Under the pieces are notes generated by a model that had not been told where the DNA came from, ran no database searches, and saw nothing but the letters and a program-made list of their open reading frames with translations. The position numbers and the translations under genes were made by a program. A stretch of DNA of 64,000 nucleotides from assembly GCF_007859315.1 (NCBI RefSeq), contig NZ_VOHA01000021.1, forward strand, positions 62,001-126,000. Direction: 5' to 3'. The DNA comes from Reyranella sp. CPCC 100927 (GTDB taxonomy: Bacteria; Pseudomonadota; Alphaproteobacteria; Reyranellales; Reyranellaceae). Positions 23,653 through 31,550 of the stretch are shown piece after piece; position 1 is the stretch's first letter; each line of letters starts with the position of its first letter.

Positions 23653-24654
23653 CTATCTGCCGCGTGCGCGCCGTTCGGCCAGAAACACCGCCGGGCTCCG
23701 CTTGGCGGGTGTTGGGTCGATCGTGCCGGCCGCGGACAGCAGCCAGCTGCGGTCCAGGATCTCCGCCAGCGACCGGTAAGCGGCGTTGTCGAGTTGATCG
23801 AGTCCACCGCCATGGCCGCCGCCCAGGAACGCCATGATGCGGTGGTCGACCAATGCCGGCTCGGCGATCGGCATGCCGAACGACATCAGGTCCGCGGCCA
23901 CTGACTCCTGCGGTTCCATGACGCCGGGGATATCCCGCAGCCGTGCGCTCGCCGCCGGAAGCCGGACCATCGCGATGCGTGTGATCGAGGGCTGGATCTC
24001 CGGGCCGAGCAGCGGCGCGCACAGCATGAATCCTGCCAGCACGCTGCCCAGCGGCGTTGGCGGGAACAGGCAGAACACCGTATGCGCGTCGCTGGCGGTA
24101 TCGTCGACGTCGATATGCAATTCACGCTTCAGCGTCGCATGGCCTTCGAAACGAAGGCGGCGCCCCGTCGCCAGGGTTTCCTGCCACGTCGCCGGCAGTC
24201 GCGACTGCCCCGGTGCGGCGGCAATCGTCATTTCACCGCGCACCAGCCGTCCGCGGAAGTAGGGCGACAGGGCATGGCGGTAGCAGGCATAGGTGCCGAT
24301 CAGCGGCGGACCGCGGTCTGCCTGCGGGCTTGGCAGCACGGCCGCGTCATCGACCTGCCGGCGTAGCGCGTCGGGATCGCGTGCGTGACGGGTGCAGATC
24401 GCATCGAGGAAGGCCTCGCTGTCGCAGTCGGCGATCCATTGCGCTGATCGTCCCAGGTCGAGCAGCTTGGCCCAGTCGTCGTAGACCTGTGGCTCGCGCG
24501 GGTTGGCGCGGCCTTGCAGCCATTTGTGTGCGCGGTCGACGTCGAAGGCCGTGGCGGCATTGACGCGGTGGAACGCGCGCGCGAGCTCCTTGCGTGATGC
24601 GACACCGAGGAACGCTGCCGTCAGACGGAGCTTACGGCCGATTTCACGCGCCAA
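23653..24654 (-). CDS. Paralogue 3 of the HTH-like regulator family
   Basis: The 333-aa protein has the same architecture as paralogues 1 and 2: KLRLTAAFLGVASRKELARAF, HKWLQGRANPREPQVYDDW, CDSEAFLDAICTRHARDPDALRRQ, GTYACYRHALSPYFRGRLVR and QPSITRIAMVRLP. It has a longer tail (AKRSPAVFLAERRARGR). The start is TTG 24654 with GGGAGG 5 nt upstream, homologous to the GTG starts of the other two. A degenerate dyad core sits 49 bp upstream. The divergent neighbour is the DUF4336 gene at 24804 on the same strand, so here the target could be the solenoid genes at 25947 or the convergent 443-aa protein. Confidence 0.75.
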   Translation of the reverse strand: MAREIGRKLRLTAAFLGVASRKELARAFHRVNAATAFDVDRAHKWLQGRANPREPQVYDDWAKLLDLGRSAQWIADCDSEAFLDAICTRHARDPDALRRQVDDAAVLPSPQADRGPPLIGTYACYRHALSPYFRGRLVRGEMTIAAAPGQSRLPATWQETLATGRRLRFEGHATLKRELHIDVDDTASDAHTVFCLFPPTPLGSVLAGFMLCAPLLGPEIQPSITRIAMVRLPAASARLRDIPGVMEPQESVAADLMSFGMPIAEPALVDHRIMAFLGGGHGGGLDQLDNAAYRSLAEILDRSWLLSAAGTIDPTPAKRSPAVFLAERRARGR

Positions 24655-24702
24655 GAAACCTCCCGGTAGGGCCGATGGCGACACCAGCCACCTCACCTCA
24701 TC

Positions 24703-24735
24703 ATCCAGGAAAAATCTCGCGATTCCAACTCGCGT
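24703..24735. promoter_or_regulatory. Degenerate TTCCAGGAA site 4 (upstream of paralogue 3)
   Basis: ATCCAGGAAAA (24703-24713) followed by GCGATTCCAACTCGCG keeps the core and right half. The left arm is lost. Core-to-start distance (49 bp) matches sites 1a (50) and 2 (55). Confidence 0.45.
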
Positions 24736-24803
24736 CGTGCGCGCGGAAAGGACCGGCCCCAATTCCTCCCGCAGCGCGGGAGGCGGGCCTTGCACCATTA
24801 CTT

Positions 24804-25553
24804 TCAGTGAAGCAGCCACGCGAACGCGCGGCGCAATTCGGCAGCGCCGTCGCGATCGTACCAGCGTCCGTGCGCCAGGATGATGCGCACCGGATCCCAG
24901 CCGATCATGCGTTCCACCGCCGCCTTGAGCGCCGGCAGATGATGCCGGTATGTCCACCGCATGTCGCGCGGCATGCTGCCGTGTGGATCCTGCGCGCCGC
25001 CCAGCCGGGTCAGCCAGCGCGCCCAGATGCTGTGCAGACGCTGCGGCTCGAAGTTTTCGATCAGGTCGGTCAGCAGCAGCGTGGCGCTGGCGTGGTGGAA
25101 GAACGCGGCCTCGCTCGTAATGCTGCCGGTCATGGGCACGGTCGCGATGGCGTCGTCCCATGGATAGCCGTCGGCCGCCTCGAGCTGCAGCGTGTCGAAG
25201 TCGATGTGGCGGCCGGCACGGCGGCAGATGCCCGGCGCCAGGTAGACCGCGGCATCGGCGAACGCCGTTCGCCACTGCGGGATCCACCAGTAGTGGATGG
25301 TGTTGGGCCCCACGATCCAGCGCACCATGCCGATACGGTTGATCTCGGTACGCAGCGGGTCGACCAGTGGCGTCGGCGAATGGACGAACAGGCCGCGGTC
25401 GGCGAGGCGGATCACCGTCATGCGGGTGGGAAACCCCATGCGCAGCCCCGGCAGCCCGAAGCGGATCACCGGTCCGTCAACGACCCACACATCATCCGCT
25501 ATCGGTTTGAGCGTGTTGAGCGGCGGGTACGTGCCGTCAGGCGGAGAGATCAT
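24804..25553 (-). CDS. DUF4336 domain protein (metallo-hydrolase-like)
   Basis: The 249-aa product has the DUF4336 features: YPPLNTLKPIADDVWVVDGP, RMTVIRLADRGLFVHSPTPL, VRWIVGPNTIHYWWIPQW and VRIILAHGRWYDRDGAAELRRAF. The family looks like a degenerate metallo-beta-lactamase fold, with the usual HxHxDH motif replaced (SPTPLVDPL, PNTIHYWW). Cytosolic with no signal peptide. Start ATG 25553. It is not obviously part of the spike/cargo set. Confidence 0.8.
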   Translation of the reverse strand: MISPPDGTYPPLNTLKPIADDVWVVDGPVIRFGLPGLRMGFPTRMTVIRLADRGLFVHSPTPLVDPLRTEINRIGMVRWIVGPNTIHYWWIPQWRTAFADAAVYLAPGICRRAGRHIDFDTLQLEAADGYPWDDAIATVPMTGSITSEAAFFHHASATLLLTDLIENFEPQRLHSIWARWLTRLGGAQDPHGSMPRDMRWTYRHHLPALKAAVERMIGWDPVRIILAHGRWYDRDGAAELRRAFAWLLH

Positions 25554-25946
25554 CGGCAGCCTTTCTCTCCCTCATGGAAGCCTGTCTCCGTGAATTCAAA
25601 GGCACGGCGATGACGGTGCGCGCGTGGGCGCAGCTTCGCCATCTTCTTTGTCCTACGCGTCTCTGTCGCGAAACTCGTACCGTTGTGGCGCGCTCCCGAT
25701 CGATCGGCCATGCTAGGCGGCCGCAACTGCCGCGCGGCTGCGCCGTTCACAGGCCTTAACGCACTGTGCCATGCCGGACGCATGGCCGATTTCCAGCGTC
25801 GATTTCCAGGAAAAGACGCTGAAATACGCCAACTTCCGCCCGCGCCTGCTTCCGTTTTGAGCGCGCTGCCGGCAGAAACTGTACCTGCAGCAAGACGAAG
25901 CGGCGACAGATCGTGCCAGCGCCTTGTCTGTCAGGAGGCAACGCGC
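25554..25946. other. Intergenic region carrying dyad site 5
   Basis: No gene is supported here. The region holds the promoter of the DUF4336 gene on the left, the TTCCAGGAA dyad at 25789-25825 and the leader of the solenoid gene, with Shine-Dalgarno AGGAGG near 25933. Confidence 0.5.
25789..25825. promoter_or_regulatory. TTCCAGGAA dyad, site 5 (upstream of second spike module)
   Basis: ATTTCCAGCGTC (25789-25800) and GACGCTGAAAT (25815-25825) are inverted with one mismatch around TTCCAGGAA (25804-25812), the longest arms of all sites. It lies 122 nt before the ATG at 25947. Confidence 0.75.
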
Positions 25947-26174
25947 ATGGCTCAGACAAGTCCCGTCACGACGCCGCTGTCGGCGACGGATATCAAGCTG
26001 CGACGGCTCGCCGAGCTGATCAGCTTCGGCGATGGCGATACGCTGTCGATCCAATGCGGTCAGGCCACGGTCCGGATCGGACCGGGCGGCATCGAAATCA
26101 AGCACGCTTTCGCCTCGATCAATGTGGTCGACCGCACGGTCAGCATCAACCGCGATGGGCTGCAGGTGACCTGA
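25947..26174 (+). CDS. Second small beta-solenoid spike protein
   Basis: The 75-aa protein aligns with the one at 15864. A variable leader is followed by DTLSIQCGQATVRIGPGGIEI, SINVVDRTVSINRDGLQVT. It lacks about one strand repeat present in the 85-aa copy. The pattern is that of a short gp5/VgrG-tip beta-helix. ATG 25947 follows AGGAGG. The stop overlaps the next start (TGATG, 26172-26176), so it is coupled to the 106-aa gene as the first copy is coupled to its PAAR-like partner. Confidence 0.65.
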   Translation: MAQTSPVTTPLSATDIKLRRLAELISFGDGDTLSIQCGQATVRIGPGGIEIKHAFASINVVDRTVSINRDGLQVT

Positions 26175-26494
26175 TGGCCAACCACTTTGTCCTGACCCCG
26201 CAGGCGATCATGGAGTTTGCCGGAGGGGCGGTTGGCGGCAAACTTGGTTTCAGGGCGCATGTGCGACACCTGGCGCCGCGGATCAAGATCGCCGGCGTCA
26301 ATCCTCTCAAGGGCACCGCCGCCGTCCTGGAATGGTACCAGACGGGGAACCCGCGGCCGGCGCAGACCGTGGTCTCGCGCTCACGCGCGCGAACCCAGGG
26401 CGGGGAGTGGCTCCTGCTGGAGACTCGCTATCCGGCGAAGTCCGAACGCGTCCTGGATGCAGGGCAAGCCCGCGTGACCTCGAGGCCTTTCTAG
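26174..26494 (+). CDS. Hypothetical partner of the second spike protein (106 aa)
   Basis: It starts MANHFVLTPQAIMEFAGGA at the overlapped TGATG and continues with HLAPRIKIAGVNPLKGTAAVLEWYQTGNP and a basic C-terminus. It has no Cys-His-Gly-Gly motif and is not PAAR-like by eye, although it occupies the PAAR position. No signal peptide is seen. It could be an adaptor, a cap of another fold or a small effector. I do not recognise the family. Confidence 0.6.
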   Translation: MANHFVLTPQAIMEFAGGAVGGKLGFRAHVRHLAPRIKIAGVNPLKGTAAVLEWYQTGNPRPAQTVVSRSRARTQGGEWLLLETRYPAKSERVLDAGQARVTSRPF

Positions 26495-26589
26495 CCGCCA
26501 CCGACCCTGCCATGCGAGCAGGCCGGGGCGTCGCGCCGCTGTGCGTTCGCCGCCGCTAGTACCCGGAATCACGTGTCCCTGATACAGCT

Positions 26590-26675
26590 GTCATCCCGAG
26601 CGCAGCGAGGGATCTTTCGATGCAGGCGCACCCGTGCGTCACTTTCAGAAGATCCCTCGCTGCGCTCGGGATGAC
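26590..26675. repeat. 27-bp perfect inverted repeat (GTCATCCCGAGCG type)
   Basis: Perfect arms at 26590-26616 and 26649-26675 begin GTCATCCCGAGCGCAGCGAG. A short inner repeat (GCGCAC/GTGCG) sits in the loop. It is the same broad family as the element at 51174-51307. It lies between convergent genes and may terminate both. Confidence 0.75.
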
Positions 26676-26707
26676 GATCCCGAGTCACACTCTAGCGACA
26701 GTCGGTA

Positions 26708-27952
26708 CTAGGCAGCCTGCGGTTGCCGCGCCGCCGCGATCTGCGCCGGCGGGATGCGCGCCGGCCTGAACACCGTGATCGGGGCCTCGACGCCGCGCAG
26801 GCTCTCGCGGCCCAGCGCCTCCCAGGCGCCGCCGCAGTCGGCGGTGAACGACCGGCTGGCGATGATCGGCGTGGCGAATTTCTTGGTCAGCGTCTCCAGC
26901 CGCGCCGCCTCGTTGACGGCCGAGCCGAACACCGAGAACGACAGCCGCTCGGGCAGTCCGACATTGCCGAACAGCACGCTGCCGACATGCAGTGCCAGCC
27001 CATAGCCCAGCGCCGCCTTGTTCTGCGCTTGGCGTCGCCGGTTGGTCTCGCCCATCGCTGCCATCGCGGCCATCGCCGCGCCCAGCGCGCGCTGGCAGGC
27101 GATGCGCGATTCCTTCTTGCCGCGCGCGCAGGGAAAGATGCCAAGGAACCCGTCGCCGATGAAGGCCAGGATGTCGCCGCCGGCTGCCGCCACCGCGCCT
27201 GCCGTGGCATCGAAGAAGTCGTTGAGGTTGTCGATGTAGGCCTGCCGTCCCAGCCGGTCGGCCATGCGTGTGGAGTTGCGCAGGTCGCCCCACACAATGG
27301 CGGCGCGGGTCGTCTCACCGTCGCCGCGGCGGATCTGGCCGGCCAGCACACGGGCACCGGCGTTGTTGCCGAGATAGGTGCTGAGCGCGCTCTTGGCGAC
27401 GCCGCCCAGCATCGCCATGCGGCAGGCCACCGCCAGTGGATACTGGATCGCCAGCAGTGCCGCGATTTCGCCGCTGCCGAATCCACCGGTCTGCGCCGTC
27501 GACCACGACCCCAGCATGCCCTCGCTCTTCGCCTTGGCGAAGCTGTGTGCGAAGGCGAGATAGTCGCTGAAGCCATCGCGGCGCAGGTCGTTCAGGATCG
27601 GGAACGCGCAGGGCATGTCGCTGTCGAGCCGCCAGCGCAGATGATCGACGTCGTGCTTCAGCAAATGGTGATAGGGCGTGCCATAGAAATAGTCAGGCTG
27701 CGCGCCGTCCGCCACGTGCGGATAGGCGTGTGCCTGCAGCGTCTGTCCTTGCCGCCACGTGAAGCCGATGGCGCGATAGAGCGGATGCAGAACCGAGAAC
27801 ACCAGGTTCACCCGCGCGATCGGCAGTCCAGCTGCAGCGAGCCGGTCGCAGCTGCCCTGCACCACCGCCTCGAGGCCGATATCGTTCAGCGCCTGGGCGC
27901 GCAGCCAGTCCGCCACGCGATCGACCAGTGCGGGAGAAGGAGAGTTTGCCAT
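26708..27952 (-). CDS. Class III adenylate/guanylate cyclase
   Basis: The 414-aa protein has an N-terminal GAF-like or unknown sensory part (about 1-210, with ARVNLVFSVLHPLYRAIGFTW) and a C-terminal cyclase catalytic domain from about 225. That domain has AAIVWGDLRNSTRMADRL (metal-binding Asp), GGDILAFIGDGFLGIFP (second metal Asp), and LHVGSVLFGNVG...FSVFGSAVNEAARLE. This soluble type is common in rhizobial-like genomes. It makes cAMP or cGMP from NTP. The start is uncertain; I use ATG 27952 (MANSPSPALV), with upstream ATGs possible to 28003. Confidence 0.85.
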   Translation of the reverse strand: MANSPSPALVDRVADWLRAQALNDIGLEAVVQGSCDRLAAAGLPIARVNLVFSVLHPLYRAIGFTWRQGQTLQAHAYPHVADGAQPDYFYGTPYHHLLKHDVDHLRWRLDSDMPCAFPILNDLRRDGFSDYLAFAHSFAKAKSEGMLGSWSTAQTGGFGSGEIAALLAIQYPLAVACRMAMLGGVAKSALSTYLGNNAGARVLAGQIRRGDGETTRAAIVWGDLRNSTRMADRLGRQAYIDNLNDFFDATAGAVAAAGGDILAFIGDGFLGIFPCARGKKESRIACQRALGAAMAAMAAMGETNRRRQAQNKAALGYGLALHVGSVLFGNVGLPERLSFSVFGSAVNEAARLETLTKKFATPIIASRSFTADCGGAWEALGRESLRGVEAPITVFRPARIPPAQIAAARQPQAA

Positions 27953-28212
27953 CGTGCACATAAGCATCCCGGATAACGCAGCAGTAAGTGTGTGAGCACT
28001 CATATTTTAGAGGTGCGTATATGATCTCTGGCGTCTTGCAGCACAAGCCGGAATCTTGTTGTCGTTGCGATAAGCTTTTCTTTGAAAAGACCTGAGCCGC
28101 GCGACGGATAGTCAGTGGGGCCGTGAGACCACGGACCGGCAGATAAAGACGTGATACGCTGGCTATATCCGGCGAGTGGTAGGCCTGCTCGGCGACGTGG
28201 TGTGATCAGGCC

Positions 28213-28809
28213 CTATCCCTGATATCCGCCCTCATCCAGATATTGCTGCTCTTCATCCCGCATCGCCCGGCCCAGGATCGGATTGCGGTGCGGGAATCGC
28301 CCGAAACGCAGGACGATGTCGTGGTGGCGCTGCGCGTGCGTCGCATGGGGCTCGCCGAGACGGCGGCAGAGGGCGACGGCACGTTGCTGGTCGGCAAGAT
28401 GTTCGGAGTGGCCGAACGGCAGATAGAAGAATGCCTGCAGGATGGCCTCGACCGCGTGGTCATGGCCGGCGGTGATGGCGGTGTCGGCCATGGCGCGCGC
28501 CAACGCGTCGGTGGCGTACATGCGCGGCGTGCCGCGGAAGGCGTTGCGCGGGAACTGATCCAGCAGCAGCACCAGTGCCAGCGCGCCCTGGGGCGTTGCC
28601 AGCCAGAAGCGGCACTCGTCGCGCGCGGCGGCCTCGTGCAGGCCCAGGAAGTAGTCGCGGAACTTGCGATCGAAGTCGGCGTCCTTGGCGAACCAGAGCT
28701 CGCGGCCGGCCTCGCACCAGAAGTCGATCACCATCATCGCTTCGGGTGGCGATAGCCGTGGCGGGGTAGCAGTCTGCGTGCCGGAGATGGCGTTGCGCGG
28801 CTCAGTCAT
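28213..28809 (-). CDS. DUF924 family protein
   Basis: The 198-aa protein matches the family from end to end: VIDFWCEAGRELWFAKDADFDRKF, LALVLLLDQFPRNAFRGTPRMYATD, FFYLPFGHSEHLADQQ and FGRFPHRNPILGRAMRDEEQQYL. The fold is an all-helical TPR-like bundle. Function is unknown, though it is very widespread. Start ATG 28809. It is a single gene. Confidence 0.9.
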   Translation of the reverse strand: MTEPRNAISGTQTATPPRLSPPEAMMVIDFWCEAGRELWFAKDADFDRKFRDYFLGLHEAAARDECRFWLATPQGALALVLLLDQFPRNAFRGTPRMYATDALARAMADTAITAGHDHAVEAILQAFFYLPFGHSEHLADQQRAVALCRRLGEPHATHAQRHHDIVLRFGRFPHRNPILGRAMRDEEQQYLDEGGYQG

Positions 28810-29237
28810 GAGCTTTCCAGGGCAGGCGGGTCAAAATCGTTCGCGACGCACGAATGACAGTCACGGAGCCGGTCATGCATCACTCCCGAGCGACGCGTTG
28901 GGTCGCGCGCTCAGGCGAACGGACACGCAAGGACGATTCCTATTCCCGAATCATGTTCCCTGCCGTTCCTTGCGGAGAAGGAGGGACGTCATTTCGGCGG
29001 CGATACTGCCTTGATGTGCCCGGCAGAATCGGCGACCACCGACACAAGCTTGCCGCTTCTTAGCGCGCGAGGCCGCACCTGCGCCAACGATAGCGCTTGC
29101 GTCGCTGTATCTATGACGTCCCAGCCGACCGGGAGTTCCCCCTGTGACCAATCCGCGGTCGCGCCGATGTGAGCACGCGGCGGGCAGCCTCGCGGCGTCA
29201 AGACCATTGTCACTGCGCCCCCTTGAGAGGACGTGCA
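28810..29237. other. Gap with no clear gene
   Basis: It contains one weak minus-strand candidate (28989-29207) and the Shine-Dalgarno GAGAGGA (29225-29231) of the gene at 29238. A 7-bp inverted repeat GCAAGGA/TCCTTGC lies near 28927-28975. Confidence 0.4.
28989..29207 (-). CDS. Possible small protein (72 aa), weak
   Basis: An ATG at 29207 opens 72 codons reading WDVIDTATQALSLAQVRP and GKLVSVVADSAGHIKAVSPP. The C-terminal strand looks protein-like. There is no good Shine-Dalgarno and no family match. It may be the remnant of a larger gene. Low confidence. Confidence 0.25.
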   Translation of the reverse strand: MVLTPRGCPPRAHIGATADWSQGELPVGWDVIDTATQALSLAQVRPRALRSGKLVSVVADSAGHIKAVSPPK

Positions 29238-29573
29238 ATGAGCCCGACGGAAGAACGCCTGTTCAAGCTGGAGATCCGCATGGCGGCCACCGAATACCTG
29301 GTCGCTAACCTCTACGCTGCGATGTTCGGTCAGACGACAGACCCGGTGCGCGAGGCGAAAGTGGCCAACGACACCTTGCGCGACAATCTGCGCCGCCAGA
29401 CCGTTCCCGGCACCGACCCGGTGTGGTCCGACCATGTTTCGGGCGAAATGCAGGATGCCATGGAGCGCGTGCTGCTGATGATGGAAGACATGACGGCGTG
29501 CCTGGTCCACGGCGAAGGATCGGCCACCGCCACCGTCGAGATTCCGCCACGGCGCAGCCCCATGAACGCCTGA
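29238..29573 (+). CDS. Hypothetical helical protein (111 aa)
   Basis: ATG 29238 follows GAGAGGA. The product starts MSPTEERLFKLEIRMAATEYLVANLYAAMF, then a polar central part and MERVLLMMEDMTACL. It looks like a small helical cytosolic protein. No motif or known family is recognised. A short 5-bp hairpin with T-rich ends follows the stop codon (29576-29592). Confidence 0.6.
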   Translation: MSPTEERLFKLEIRMAATEYLVANLYAAMFGQTTDPVREAKVANDTLRDNLRRQTVPGTDPVWSDHVSGEMQDAMERVLLMMEDMTACLVHGEGSATATVEIPPRRSPMNA

Positions 29574-29584
29574 CCGTTCTTTTT

Positions 29585-29710
29585 AGAACTTTTAATAAGG
29601 ACCGTGCCGCCTGATCCCCTAGGCTTCGGTCACCACAAACACGAACAGTCGGCGCGAACGGCGCCCGGTGGTGTTGTCTATCTCGACCCCACTCCGCCAT
29701 CGGGTACCGG
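29585..29710 (+). ncRNA. Candidate structured RNA ending in the 29711 terminator
   Basis: Between a TAATAA box (29592) and a strong terminator lies non-coding sequence with nested pairing: CACCAC (29630-29635) with GTGGTG (29667-29672), enclosing GGCGC-GAACG-GCGCC (29650-29664). The terminator is 138 nt past the preceding stop codon, which suggests a separate transcript. It matches no RNA family I know. Confidence 0.3.
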
Positions 29711-29747
29711 ACCGCGCGGCGTCACCACGCCGCGCGGTCGCTTTTTT
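29711..29747 (+). terminator. Strong rho-independent terminator
   Basis: ACCGCGCGGCGT (29711-29722) and ACGCCGCGCGGT (29727-29738) form a perfect 12-bp stem with loop CACC, followed by CGC and six T (29742-29747). Confidence 0.85.
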
Positions 29748-29865
29748 GGGGAAACGCGCAACCCGATCCTGAAGAAACTGATACACGACCGTGCGACAAT
29801 CCAGCCGCGCGGCTTTCAGCCTCCCTGCGCTTGACCGCTGCTACGTGCCCCGGCATCAACCGGGG

Positions 29866-30615
29866 ATGAACATCCTGCGTACGCCGGGCCCGGCGACGGC
29901 TTGGCGCCTGCTCAAGGCCGAATTGGGCTTGTTGATCGCGCTGCTGGTCGTTGCCGGCGGCCTGCTGGCCTTCCTGGCCCTGGCCGGTGAGGTGATGGAG
30001 GGCGAAACCGCTGCCTTCGATCGCGCCGTGATGCTGGCGCTGCGCCATGCCGACGATCCGGCCGTGGCGCTGGGCCCGGCTTGGCTCCCCACCGTCATGC
30101 GCGATCTCACGGCCTTGGGCGGCGTCGCCGTGCTGACCCTGATCGTGCTGTTCACGCTCGCCTACCTGCTGCTGGTGCGCAAACGTCAGGCCGCGCTCTT
30201 CGTGCTGGTCGCCGTGCTGGGCGGCTTGGCGATCAGCAACAGCCTGAAGGTTCTGTTCGGCCGCATCAGGCCTGACCTGGTGCCCGGCGCGCCGATCGAG
30301 TTGTCGGCGAGCTTCCCCAGCGGCCACACCATGCTGTCGGCCGTCACCTACCTGACCCTGGGAGCGCTGTTGACTCGCATCGAGGCCGATCGCCGGGTGC
30401 GCTCGTTCTTCGTCGCCGTGGCCGTGATCCTCACCCTGCTGGTGGGCTGCAGCCGGGTGTTCGTCGGCGTGCACTGGCCCACCGACGTGCTGGCCGGATG
30501 GAGCCTGGGCGCCGCGTGGGCGATGCTGTGCTGGGTGCTGGCGCTGTGGCTGCAGCGCCGCGGCCGCATCGAGCCGCAGCAAGGCGGCGATGCCTCTTCT
30601 TCGATCCGGACGTGA
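29866..30615 (+). CDS. PAP2 family phosphatase (membrane)
   Basis: The 249-aa protein has about six hydrophobic segments and the three PAP2 signature motifs: KVLFGRIRPD, the central PSGHTM, and SRVFVGVHWPTDVLAG. It resembles undecaprenyl-diphosphate or phosphatidylglycerophosphate phosphatases of the inner membrane (PgpB/BcrC-like), with the active site on the periplasmic face. I choose ATG 29866. A GTG at 29791 would add 25 residues without a membrane segment. It is a single gene. Confidence 0.88.
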   Translation: MNILRTPGPATAWRLLKAELGLLIALLVVAGGLLAFLALAGEVMEGETAAFDRAVMLALRHADDPAVALGPAWLPTVMRDLTALGGVAVLTLIVLFTLAYLLLVRKRQAALFVLVAVLGGLAISNSLKVLFGRIRPDLVPGAPIELSASFPSGHTMLSAVTYLTLGALLTRIEADRRVRSFFVAVAVILTLLVGCSRVFVGVHWPTDVLAGWSLGAAWAMLCWVLALWLQRRGRIEPQQGGDASSSIRT

Positions 30616-30656
30616 AGGCGTGACCCCGTTCGTCCGTCCCGATCGCATGACGCGAA

Positions 30657-31550
30657 TCAGAATGTGCCGACGGCGCCAATCGCGAGATTCGGTCCCAGCG
30701 TTATCGTGGCATTCGTCAAGTCCGCGGTTGGTCCGATGGCGCCGCCGATGACCACACCGAACCGGTCGCCGAGAATGTCGACCTGCGCCTGCTCCCCGAC
30801 GCTCAGGCCCAATTGGACGCTGCCGGGTCTGGCGTTGAAGACCAGGGTCTGCTGAAAGACCAGCGACAGCGGATGGAACTTCCATCCCAGCAAGGGCAGC
30901 TTCCAGGGTGCGATCAGGTCGGCGGCGACGAACTGCCAGCCGCCGGTGAAACTGACCTTCGGGTCGGACGGACTCGATTGGCTGTTGGAGGACACCTGCA
31001 CGAACGCGCCGGCTTCGATGTGCCCCACATGGTCGCCGCCCTTGTAGACGACGGCGAACTGCAGGCTCCTCTGCAGGATGGTGTTCGGCTGCTGACCCGG
31101 CGGAAAGATCCACGGTGGCAGCTGTGCGGTGATGCCAGGTTGAAGTTGCAACACCGTCGTCCCGGTGGGTGGGGCGGGCGGCGCGAGGGTTGGCGGTTTG
31201 AGAGCAGGTTGAGATTGGCCGATGGAAGGAGAGACGGCCTGCGCCAGCAACAATCGCGACGTCCGGGTGGCAACGCGTGCGCCGCGCGCCACGGCCGGCA
31301 TCTCGCGATAGAGCGTCCCTTCGATCAGGAACAGCCGGGTATTCAAGGCATCGCGCGTTCTCGGGCCCACAATGCCGTCCGGCTTGAGATGGTGCACCTT
31401 CTGGTAGTCCTTCACGGCGCAGTCGGTCTTGGGGCCGAAGATCCGGTCGACCGTGAGATAGGCAGACGTTGGTGGCATGCGTGCGTTCAGCATCCGCTGC
31501 AAACGCGCCACGTCGTCACCGTGGCAGCCCATGGAGAGATTGCGCAGCAT
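30657..31550 (-). CDS. Peptidoglycan-binding domain protein with unknown beta-rich C-terminus
   Basis: The 297-aa protein has an N-terminal PG_binding_1 domain (residues 5-75: GCHGDDVARLQRMLNARM, DRIFGPKTDCAVKDYQKVHH, DGIVGPRTRDALN). A Pro-rich linker (about 105-125) and a C-terminal region of repeated beta-strands follow, ending in FGVVIGGAIGPTADLTNATI and Phe. The terminal Phe and strand pattern could indicate an outer-membrane-like barrel, but there is no signal peptide. ATG 31550 has AGGAGA upstream. The lack of a secretion signal on a wall-binding protein is odd. Function is unknown. Confidence 0.7.
   Translation of the reverse strand: MLRNLSMGCHGDDVARLQRMLNARMPPTSAYLTVDRIFGPKTDCAVKDYQKVHHLKPDGIVGPRTRDALNTRLFLIEGTLYREMPAVARGARVATRTSRLLLAQAVSPSIGQSQPALKPPTLAPPAPPTGTTVLQLQPGITAQLPPWIFPPGQQPNTILQRSLQFAVVYKGGDHVGHIEAGAFVQVSSNSQSSPSDPKVSFTGGWQFVAADLIAPWKLPLLGWKFHPLSLVFQQTLVFNARPGSVQLGLSVGEQAQVDILGDRFGVVIGGAIGPTADLTNATITLGPNLAIGAVGTF

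Noticed and set aside
15638-25825. TTCCAGGAA dyads as integron attC or prophage att sites
   Set aside because: No integrase is present, orientation is constant, and the distance to start codons is fixed, which fits regulation better.
15864-26494. Complete type VI or extracellular contractile injection cluster
   Set aside because: Only tip-like and cargo-like proteins are present. I see no sheath, tube, baseplate, hub or ATPase gene anywhere in the window.
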